A DNA stretch of 64,000 nt. Source: Narthecium ossifragum (Eukaryota; Streptophyta; Magnoliopsida; Dioscoreales; Nartheciaceae). Under the pieces are notes generated by a model. The model saw only the letters and a list, made by a program, of their open reading frames with translations. It had not been told where the DNA came from and searched no databases. This document shows positions 53,953-63,538 of the stretch, in pieces. How positions within the stretch are numbered: position 1 is the first letter of the stretch; each line of letters begins with the position of its first letter. Position numbers and translations under genes: made by a program. The DNA lies in assembly GCA_963920575.1 (NCBI GenBank), contig OY986969.1, forward strand, positions 7,065,076-7,129,075, read 5' to 3'.

Positions 53953-55540
53953 GTGGAGGAACAGGCGGACCTAGCCGAACCCATCTTCGATGGCTATGGC
54001 GATGAAGGGGAGATTCTGTATGGTGACGGGCAGGAGACCCTAGTCATTCGAAAGAGCTTCCTGACGCCCAAGGAGGAGGTCGACCACAACTGGCTACGGA
54101 CCAACATCTTTCAGACAACGTGTACCATCGGCGGGCTAGTCTGTAAGATGATCGTGGACAATGGAAGCTGTGAGAACGTCATCGCGAATGAAGCGGTGAC
54201 CAAGCTGCAACTGGCCACGGAGGCCCATCTAGTTCCGTACCGACTATCGTGGCTCAAGCGTGGCAATGAGGTAAAAGTCGATAAACGCTGCCTGGTTTCC
54301 TTTTCTATTGCTTCCAACTATCATGATAGCGTATGGTGTGATGTGGTGACCATGGACGCTTGCCACCTTTTGTTGGGCCGTCCCTGGCAATATGATCGTT
54401 TCGTTGTCCACGACGGTCGGAGGAACACCTACACCTTGCGGATCAAGGAGAAGCGATTGACCCTCGCACCGAGACGGGAGGAGCCGCGGGCCAAGCCCAA
54501 GGAAGGTCGAGTTGTGACTATGCTGTCACGTTCGCAGTTCCTGGAGGAGGTGAAGGAGCATCCAGTCATCTATGCGCTGCTGCCAGGCGAACCAGCGGCG
54601 GTGGTGGAAGTTGCCGAGCTCGTGAGGCCCCTCCTGGCGGAGTTCGCTGATATGTTATCCGAGGAGCTGCCCCTGGGACTATCACCCCTGCGAGACATCC
54701 AACATCAAATCGACTTGACTCCGGGAGCCAGCCTACCCAATCGACGCATACCGGATGAGTCCGAAGGAGATCGAGGAACTGAGGAAGCAAGTGACGGAAT
54801 TGATGGAGAAAGGCTATGTACGGGAAAGCATCAGCCCGTGCACCATACCGGCTTAGTACCCAAGAAGGATGGTTCGTGGCGGATGTGCATCGACAGCAGA
54901 GCTATCAACCGGATCACCATCAAGTACAGATTTCCCATACCAAGGCTGGATGATATGCTCGACCAACTGGCAGGTTCCAAGCTGTTTTCAAAGATAGATC
55001 TCAAGAGCGGATACCACCAGATTCGCATCCGGCCAGGAGACGAGTGGAAGACCGCCTTCAAGACTCAGGATGGATTATATGAGTGGATGGTGATGCCTTT
55101 CGGTCTGTCCAACGCGCCCAGCACATTCATGAGGTTCATGCACCAAGTCCTGAGGCCGTTCATGGGCCGTTTTGTCGTCGTATACTTCGATGACATCCTG
55201 GTGTACAGTTTTTCTGTGGAGGATCACTTGAAGCATCTCCGGGCTGTCCTCGAGGTGTTGCGGAAGGAGCAGCTGTTCGCCAACCAAAAGAAGTGCACTT
55301 TTCTAACTGATCGGGTATGCTTCCTTGGTTATATTGTCTCTTCAGGTGGCATTAGCGCGGATCCCAGCAAGGTGGAGGCAATCCGAAGTTGGCCCTCACC
55401 GCGGAGTCTACACGATGTCCGCAGCTTCCACGGCCTGGCCTCCTTCTACAGGCGCTTCATCTACAACTTCAGTTCATTGACAGCCCCCATCACCGAGTGT
55501 CTTAAAGGGCGGAATTTTCAATGGTCCAAAGAAGCGGAAG
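53953..55540 (+). pseudogene. Chromovirus Pol: protease and reverse transcriptase
   Basis: Protease has CKMIVDNGSCENV; D-N-G stands where D-S/T/G-G is usual. Reverse transcriptase has [58 protein letters not shown] and VVVYFDDILVYS (active-site pair in YFDD), then FLGYIVSSGGI and RSFHGLASFYRRFI. Between about 54750 and 54850 the frame is shifted: the real residues [14 protein letters not shown] and [14 protein letters not shown] appear in another frame. RNase H and integrase are cut away by the insertion at 55541. Confidence 0.85.
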
Positions 55541-57421
55541 TGTGAGGACCCGTCCCTCTACTCCTGTGACTCGTCGTGGACCGCAAGGGCAATTTCGTAA
55601 ATTGCGCCTTGTCGGCTTGTTTCACACCCGCATGTGCACACACTGACCATGTTTGTGATAATGTTTGGCTAGAATGGTTAGTGGGACCCGGGATCGAAAG
55701 ATCCGGGCTTGGGCTTAAGTTCTAGCCCAAGTCTAGCTTTCTGCACCTAAAGGATCGATCCTTCCTTGCTAGAAGATCGATCTTTTGTTGCCAGAAAGTC
55801 AAGTGCGATCGTCATGAAGGATCGATCTTTCCCTCATTCATATATCGGTTCGTTTGCCTATAAAGCAGACGAGATCTTCTTCCTTGAATCCTTTTGAAAC
55901 CCAGAGATCTGGAGCTCAGATCTGGCGATTTTTGAAGGTGTTTGAGGACGATCCAAGGCCTAGCAGCTGGGATTGAAGCTGCTATTGCTTAGGTAGGGAT
56001 TCTACCTACAATCTTCGGGTTTTAGGAAGTTTTTCCGGTTCGTGGTTGATCTTTTGCTTAGATCTGTAGATATACATGTTGGTTTTCCATAATCTCACCG
56101 GTTTTGGACTCGTGGTCCATCGTACTACCAGATTCGAAAGTTTTGTTGGATTTGGGAGAGTTTTCCATCGGTATTTCTCGCCGGATGTACGCCGGAAAAC
56201 CCATCTGGATCGATCCTTCTAAACGAAGGATCGATCCCTCTGGGTTGGTCATGCTGCGCCCGATGAAGGATCGATCCTCTGCTTGGAGATGTACGATCCT
56301 GGGTCTTGGATAGCATGGTTACCTTGCGTCGCAAGGAGGATCGATCTTCCTGGGAGGAAGGATCGATCTTTCTTGGTGCGACAAGAAGGGTGCCCTCTGT
56401 CTCGAGAAAGATCGTTCTTCCTGGGAGGAAGGATCGATCTTCTTTAGCTCGACAGTGAGGGAAGGCTCTCTATTACTTGAAAGATCGATCTTTTCTTAGG
56501 TAAAGATCGATCCTTTAGTAGCAGAGAGGATTTTTCATGGCTTTTGCCCGCGGGGCTTGGTATGTCGGTTTTCCCTTACCGCTTTATACCTTGTACATAT
56601 GTTTAAGCATGTTAGCCCTATAATAGGGGCAGTGGTGAACCGGGGGAGTGATGACTTCCGGGATGTTTAAAATAAACGGGCGGGTAGCCCTACAGCTTTC
56701 CCTAGCCTTGCATGTTGGCGTGCGCCGAGGGCTTTATCTGTGATATATGTGAGCTGTTGTTTGCGGGGCTGCTTCCCGGTGCAGTTGTTGTGGTGGACTG
56801 CTAATAGTTGGTGGTGGTACCACTGTAGCAGTTCCTAGACCTTATTTACCTGTTCACCACCTCGAGCCGGCAGGGTGCTGTGCCCAGACCTTGTCTGATA
56901 TACATCACATATTGTTGCATGCTTATCTGTATATTCCTGAGCATGATCATAGCATGCATTGCTTGTCCATTAGTTGCATTTATGTAGGACGTTGGCGATG
57001 GGTTGATCGCTGATCCGGGGCTTTCGGGTAGCCCGGATCTAGCTCTAGGACCGTTGCGGGTAGCTTGGTCCAGGACTCGATTTGTAGTATTCAGTCGATT
57101 TCGATGATAGGGTTAGATGACCTGAATACATGTGTTTGATGTTTAGAGGTCGTGTCGGCCTCGAGCCGAGTCCTGAGGTGTAGCCGGTGTTCGGCAGTCT
57201 TTCACTCTCTGAGTGGGGGGTGTGCCCACTCAGCGATGCCTTGTCCCACCAATAGTGTTCACGGTCCTGCTGTGAGTCCGCAGTGCTGGGAGCATGCGTT
57301 CTGGGACGTCCGGTGGGGTTATGGGACCTCTGTATACATCCAGACTTTGCTTAGAGGTGACACTGTTGTGTTCCCTCCCTTGTGAGTGTCGTAGTGTAGT
57401 GTCCCTGCTGAGCTTAGTGCT
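55541..57421 (+). mobile_element. Tekay-like LTR, interrupted
   Basis: Starts TGTGAGGACCCGTCCC inside the chromovirus pol; the target duplication should be GGAAG (55536-55540). It matches 30283-32667 through GGTTATGGGACC and GTCGTAGTGTAG, and is cut at GAGCTTAGTGCT by the Athila-like element at 57422. GATCGATC sites lie just upstream (55751-55829) and far downstream (56209-56519) of a TATA-like CCTATAAAGC (55857-55866). The rest of the LTR would lie beyond position 64000. Confidence 0.85.
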
Positions 57422-58931
57422 TGACACGCCTTGAAAAGTGTCGTTACCTTAACAAGGACGCCAAAATTAGAAATTTATAATCAAACTACTAACTAACTAC
57501 TTTATGGGTAGATAGTAATGAGTCCGAGTCGAATCCACAGGGAACTAATGGTTTAAGTCGTATACTAGGTATAATTCCTAACAAGGAGTTGGGAAAAAGA
57601 TAATCTTTTGGGTTTTTATCTAGAACTAAACAAATACGAAAAGAGTACTAATAGATAAGATAATGCCAAGGAACTCTAATCAATAATAAAGAACTTACTA
57701 GGTATTCCTAAGATAAGAGCAGATAAATCAATTTAGATGATTTCATATAGTCGATAGGTGAATGGCTAGAAGTCCTACCGCTCGACGAAGACGTCGGGGA
57801 TAATATCAAGAATGGATATTGGTAAATAATCAAGATGGTTCTAGCATCTTGAGATCGCCTACTAGAATGTATCAAGGATTAGAGTTAACCTAGTGGTTCT
57901 GGCACTAGCATTGTGGTTCTAGCACATACGAAACCCCTAATCTCGAATAATGATGAATAACGGATTAAGAAGCGGTCATAATGGTTCTAGCATTATGTGT
58001 AATGGTCCTAGCATTACAAGGCCTTTAATCACGAGAAGGAAATCCTCACATCCATGGTCCTAGCATAGACGTTTGACGAGAATCCCTAATCTCAAGCCCT
58101 AACATGCACAAGACCTAAATCTAGGGCATATAGGAACAAATCATTCATCTAACATATAATAATAATCACACCAATAGATAAGAACATAAAAACAATCCAT
58201 TCAATCATCAAACGTATGATTTACAACTCATAATCTATAGAAAACCCTAATAAATAACTTTATTACATCATAGAATTCCTAGGCTAGGGTTTAGGTACTC
58301 ATCTTAAGAAGAGGACACCTTGATGAAGGTTGTTGAAGCCATCCATCCATGGATCTTCTCCCAAAGATCTAACCTAATTTGTGGGAAAGAAACTAAGAGA
58401 AACCCCAATAGATCAACAAAATTCGGCCATGGAAGGCTGCCAAAACGCCCCGAAAGAAGGCTATTTATAGCCTAAGACAAATCCTAACTCGGATTAGTCA
58501 ATTTCCTTCTATTTTCCCCGCAGCGCCCAAGGAGATCGATCTCCTTTTGGATGAGATCGATCTGGTTTTCCGTAACTGCTTCTTCTGCACCTTTGTACTA
58601 AAAATAGCATATCTTCCTCTAGGAAACTCCAAATCACGAACCGAAAAAAGTTCTGGAATCTAGACTTTAAGAGCTTTCCAACCATGTATAGTACATCATC
58701 TGGTTCTTCCTGAGCAGGTACAGTTTTGATGTCAAAGATGGTCCATCTTTGCTCCTTTGCTCTTTTGCTCCTAGCAGGTTCTTTATTTGTTCGTTTTAGC
58801 ACCAAACTTGATCTAATCTTCGTTGAGGATCCTTAAGCCTGAAATGGGGAAAAGAAAATCAAAATAGCATTACTCGGAGACTAACGAGACCTAGTTAAAA
58901 GGGTGATTTGTGCACTTTTCACGTCTTATCA
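57422..58931 (-). repeat. 3' LTR of the young Athila-like element
   Basis: A 1510-bp LTR with plus-strand ends TGACACGCCTTGAAAAGTG and TTTTCACGTCTTATCA. TATA-like GGCTATTTATAGCC at 58459-58472 has GATCGATC sites at 58531-58562 upstream of it on the minus strand. Six copies of TGGTTCTAGCA or one-base variants stand at about 57836, 57893, 57913, 57982, 58002 and 58054 in the transcribed part. Confidence 0.9.
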
Positions 58932-61403
58932 CACCCCCCAACTTGATCTTTGCTAGTCCTCGAGCAAAGCAAGATAAAAATAAACATAAAGCAGTAAACC
59001 TAACTAGCCACTTTCGTAGGTCTCACGATTACACTTAGCATGTGTAACAAGCCTTTAAACCCCTGGGTGGCCCCAGTGGAGGAGTTATAGTCTCCTGAGG
59101 GTTTCCAGTGATGATACCCACAAACATCTATACATCCCCTTGACATATCATCAGAACTCAATTATAATATTCATTAACTCTAATGCATCAAATAGAACTA
59201 ATATTCATGAATGTATTCTTTAATATACAGACACATAAAAGTAGAGTAAATACAAGCATGTCATAACACACTTCCAATACTTCAACATATTTAATCATAA
59301 TTCAAAAATAACCTTAACACTGCAGTGTGTGAATAAAGTTCCACATGCATCAGAGTCTCCATTATATCCAAGCATTCAACTGTTCAAGATTAACATTCTA
59401 AACATGCACATATTTTCCACTATCACATAACAATATTTGTTCTTTTTTTTTCAGACACATACTTTTTTTTCTTTTAGGAAATTCAACCGTTTTACGCGAA
59501 CAACATGCTGGTTAGGCACCCTGCCCGGTTACTAGGTATGAAATCCTTTTTTTTCTCATTTCTCTTTTTTTTCTTTTTCTTTTTTTTCAGGTAATTCAAC
59601 CGTTTTACGCGAACAGCACGCTGGTTAGGCACACTGCCCGGTTACTAAGTTGAAAACTCTACACTTTCAGACAGATACTTTTTGTGAACAAAAAATTGCA
59701 TGTGTTCATGTATCTTCTGTGACATGACAGAGAACAGTAAATCTATCCCAGTCTTAGGCTCAGAATCTAATTTCAACTCATCCACATGTGAAAGTGCTCA
59801 GTGCGATAAGATGTCATGTTTTCCCTAAATCATGGTAAAAGTGTTAAAGTATAGAGATAATGCCATGCATAGCTAAATTTGCTAGACTTTATATGACATA
59901 TAAATTTCCGAACAAATCATCGAATAGATTTCTAAATCATGCATCTTTATCAATAAAAATCATAATGTCATTCTTTTGACATGTTTTAAGGGATGTATAA
60001 TAGACATGAATTCCCTAAGAATCATAAACATATAAATTTCTAGAATTCTACCCCCCAACTTAAATGTAATTGTCCTCAATTACACTAAGTCATAAAAATA
60101 AAGCAAGGTATAAAGGGTAGAGATCACCATAAGATCGTGTCAGAATAGTCGTCTTCCACATTATAATCACCACCTCGCCCACACAATGGAAACATCGCCA
60201 CGTCAAGAAATCATGTCTCTAGAAAATACGATCTATATTTGGTATTAATATCCGCCAATGAGCAATGTAGAAAGGAACACCTACCATAAAAAAAATACCT
60301 TTCCAAAGAAAAATCAAATAGAATAAATGGAAAATATATCATGAATAGCAAAAAGGCATATAAATTATTAAAAATTTCGGCAGAGTCTCCTTTGTATTTC
60401 TTGAATATGTAGCCTGTACAATCATTCATCCACATAATTTAAAATATAGACATTAAAATACATTAAATCATCCATGCGCAACACCAAAAATATTCAACAT
60501 CAATAATATCGTCCTGATCGAAAATCAAGACCGTCCGATCGGAAAACTAGGCTTTGGAGTATATGGATCGCGTCCATCAGCAATCGGACTGCTGAGAACT
60601 CACCGGCGGCGGATCGACGGTGAAACGTCGTCGCCGGAGGACGGGAAGGGCTGGGTTAGAATCGTGGAGGGCCAAGGACTTTACTGGTGAAGTCTGATCG
60701 AAGCATAGTGGCCTCCAGACGACGGAACGGCGGTGGATGGCTCGGAGGAAGATGACCGGAGTTGGAATCCGACGGTCGGAGCTTCAATCAAGGTTTGCAA
60801 GGATCGAAGAAGGATCGTGGAGGCCTAAGGAACTCACCTATGTGATTTAATTTCAGAATAGAGTTCCAGGGGGTGGATAGAAGATAGTCGGAGAGGTTGA
60901 GACCGTCGGTGGTGAGATCCAGTGATCTAGGCCGCAAGCAAAGTTTTTGATGGATGGGAAGTGTTCGTGGCAGCCGGAGGACACTTCTGGAGGTGGCTAA
61001 GGGCGGTGGGAAGCAGTGGAATAGGTGATCGGAGATGGCGGATGAAACAGGGGAGGCTCACCGGCGTCGGAGGAGGTGATATTGAGGGAATACAAAGTCG
61101 GGAGGAGGTATAGGAGAAGATGGCGGTGATGTAGGTGTTGGCTTGGAGGGACGGGGATGGTCGGAGAGACAGCGACGGTGGGCAGCGTCGTCGGCTCGGG
61201 GACGAGCCGACGAGCCGGGACGACGAGCTGTGAGAAGAGAAAGAGCGGGAGGAGAGAGGAAAAACGAGGAAAAGAAAGGAAATTTAGGAAAAATCCGAAA
61301 AAATAGAAACAAAACGTGGAAAAATATTAAAAATTAAGGAAAATTCTAAAAACTCAGGAAAAATCTGAAAAACTACTAGGTTGCCTCCCAGGAAGCGCTC
61401 GGT
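58932..61403 (-). other. Non-coding 3' part of the young Athila-like element
   Basis: Next to the PPT lies AT-rich sequence. At 59478-59535 and 59592-59650 two copies of a cassette (TTCAACCGTTTTACGCGAAC, then CTGGTTAGGCAC, then GCCCGGTTACT) are separated by poly(T)-rich sequence. From about 60520 to 61300 the composition turns GC-rich with words such as CTCACCGGCGGCGG; no ORF with recognisable similarity was found there on either strand. The GC-rich part could be captured host sequence or a transcript leader. Confidence 0.5.
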
Positions 61404-63221
61404 TTATCGTCTTCCGCTCGACGTTATGCTATAAAGATCAAAACCGAATTTGGGTGGGCGATGGTTCCAGGTGAAGAAATACATTGATTGAAACATATAG
61501 AAGATGTGCAAACATAATTCATCAGAGATGAAAGACTGGTCCCAAGTAATGAAATCATTAAAAAATTTAGTTAGTGACCAATCACCATCCTGCAAACCAT
61601 GTGTTTCAATAAATCTGTCTATCATCATATAGGCTTTTGGTGGTCGATGGGTGAAAGTAAAAAAATACATGTTCCTAAGAATGGTGAGGAGGTGCAAACA
61701 TGTTTTATCAAAGAATAAAGAAGGATTCATGGCAAACAATTCAATAAAAGTTTTAATCATGGGCCAAATGTCATCCTTCAAGCCATGAATTTCAATAAAA
61801 AGATCCATCCTCAAGTGGTCTTTTGGAGGTCGATGATTTGAGGTAAAGAAATACATGGTCCGAAGAAGGGTAAAGCCATGCAAACAAGCTTCGTCAAAGA
61901 AAAAGGGAATGTCCGTAGCAAACAAAGTGCTAGAAGGATGAGAGGTCTTTATAAGATCTTTGATGAAGTTTCGATGAAAATGAGCATAGTCTCTACTCAA
62001 AATAAGGTCTATCCTCCCCAAATGTTCAACTAGTGTGGATGACATGAATGGTAGAAGCTCAAATTGAGGCTTTCTATGAGAGGTTTGGCTAACATCACTA
62101 GATTCCTCATTATCATTTAAACAAGGCAAAACACCATCATCATCCAACACGTCAAAAACCGGTAACTTATCATTATATGTACTTTCATCACCATAATCAT
62201 CAAAAATCGGTAAAATATCACTCGCATATGATGCGTCAAGTACTGGCTCATTATCATTAAAAATATCATTCACCGGTAATGACTTATCATACTGAACATT
62301 ATCATCAATAGCATACTCAAACACCGGTAAGTCCTCATGAAACATATCAATGACATCAAATGCGGGTAATATCTCTTTATTAACATCATCATTAATTTGT
62401 TCATCAGAAACCGGTGAGTTATCATAAACTATACCACCATCACATGACTCAAAATCATTAACCGGATAAGCATTATCAACATCATCATTAATCGTAGGAG
62501 GCTCTAAGTCACACATGCTTTCATCACTATCATCATCATCATGAACAATATGAGGCAGTTGTCCATTCAACCATTTAATATGTGCTGCCGACCAGAAATC
62601 ATCAATAATATCATCACACACCGGCGAAACATCATTCGACTCATCATGAACAAGTGAAGTCTCATTAGGAATCTCATAAGTGCATGTGTCACTAACATTG
62701 GCAACTTGGCTATCACAAGTAACATTATTAAAACTAGGAAGTGCCGAATCATTCCTACAATCATCAACCGCATCATCGTAGGATTCAATCAAAGATGTGA
62801 GTTGCTCCATTTGGGCTTGTATCCTAGCTATTGATTGCGAATGAGAATGTAGAATTTCTTGTAGAAATATTCTTTCATCTAAAGATGGCTCTACTTGTGC
62901 TTGCGGTTCAAGAGAGACAGAAGGCTCATACCAATGTTGGGGTGGTGGGTATTGTGGTTGAGAAGGATAAGACGGTTCAAAACGAGGTGCATAGTGCGGG
63001 TTAGGATAGTAACCTTGGTGTTGAACATTCGGATGATAGTAACCTTGGTATTGCCAATTGGGGTATGTATGACTACTCAAATTCGGATCATAAGAGTATG
63101 CATGCAAATTATATGCTGGATTTGAACAATCATATGTGTCATTAACATAAGCGGGTGTATGACTAGATGGTAAAGAATAATCATGTAATGCATCACCCGG
63201 TGGCATATACTTATCGGCCAT
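61404..63221 (-). CDS. Athila-like element ORF, acidic protein with C-terminal triplicate
   Basis: The ATG at 63221-63219 (MADKYMPPGDALHDY) gives 605 residues. An earlier non-ATG extension is ignored because this ATG is the first. Residues about 20-110 are rich in Tyr, Pro, Asn and Gln (YQGYYHPNVQHQGYY). A short helix-prone segment follows (FLQEILHSHSQSIARIQAQM). Residues about 150-390 are highly acidic and repeat PVFD-like words (LPVFEYA, LPIFDDY, LPVFDVL, SPVCDD, YPVNDF). Residues about 430-605 hold three diverged copies of a unit of 55-60 residues with CLH, MYFFT and HRPPK. No zinc knuckle, protease or polymerase motif is present. By position it is Gag; by content the family was not recognised. 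The frame is fully open, consistent with a young insertion. Confidence 0.8.
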   Translation of the reverse strand: MADKYMPPGDALHDYSLPSSHTPAYVNDTYDCSNPAYNLHAYSYDPNLSSHTYPNWQYQGYYHPNVQHQGYYPNPHYAPRFEPSYPSQPQYPPPQHWYEPSVSLEPQAQVEPSLDERIFLQEILHSHSQSIARIQAQMEQLTSLIESYDDAVDDCRNDSALPSFNNVTCDSQVANVSDTCTYEIPNETSLVHDESNDVSPVCDDIIDDFWSAAHIKWLNGQLPHIVHDDDDSDESMCDLEPPTINDDVDNAYPVNDFESCDGGIVYDNSPVSDEQINDDVNKEILPAFDVIDMFHEDLPVFEYAIDDNVQYDKSLPVNDIFNDNEPVLDASYASDILPIFDDYGDESTYNDKLPVFDVLDDDGVLPCLNDNEESSDVSQTSHRKPQFELLPFMSSTLVEHLGRIDLILSRDYAHFHRNFIKDLIKTSHPSSTLFATDIPFFFDEACLHGFTLLRTMYFFTSNHRPPKDHLRMDLFIEIHGLKDDIWPMIKTFIELFAMNPSLFFDKTCLHLLTILRNMYFFTFTHRPPKAYMMIDRFIETHGLQDGDWSLTKFFNDFITWDQSFISDELCLHIFYMFQSMYFFTWNHRPPKFGFDLYSITSSGRR

Positions 63222-63514
63222 GTATATCAATCAAAACAATCAAGGATCACACCAAAAAGATAAAAATATATTACAGTGGATGGTCCAAGAATGAGACGCC
63301 CGTCGTCGCTTAGATGTTGTCAAATCTCACACGGCGGTGTCTTCTATCAACACAAAGATATAGAAATGTTAGCACAAATTCTATTTTTGTATTTTTAAAT
63401 TTTAATTTTTTTTTTATGATTTTCGTTTTATTATTATTATAAATAAATAAGAACAAAAGAAACAACTAGTTGGAAGCAACTACACTAAGTAAACAACTTA
63501 AAACCCTAATTAAT

Positions 63515-63532
63515 TCCCCGGCAACGGCGCCA
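63515..63532 (-). promoter_or_regulatory. Primer binding site, tRNA-Asp
   Basis: The minus strand reads TGGCGCCGTTGCCGGGGA, the exact complement expected for the 3' end of plant tRNA-Asp, six bases inside the 5' LTR. This is a hallmark of Athila-group elements and marks the direction of the element. Confidence 0.9.
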
Positions 63533-63538
63533 AAATTT

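Larger units (their letters stand above)
52600..55540 (+). mobile_element. Chromovirus element, truncated on both sides
   Basis: A partial 5' LTR (about 52600-52890; start missing, end CCCTGCGCCA) is followed by the primer binding site TGGTACCAGAGC (52894-52905), gag and pol. Pol is cut off after WSKEAE by the Tekay-like LTR at 55541. The matching solo LTR at 21687-22274 supplies the missing LTR part. ACCTATAAAAGGAG near 52765 is the TATA-like box. The other half of the element would lie beyond the later insertions, outside the window. Confidence 0.85.
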
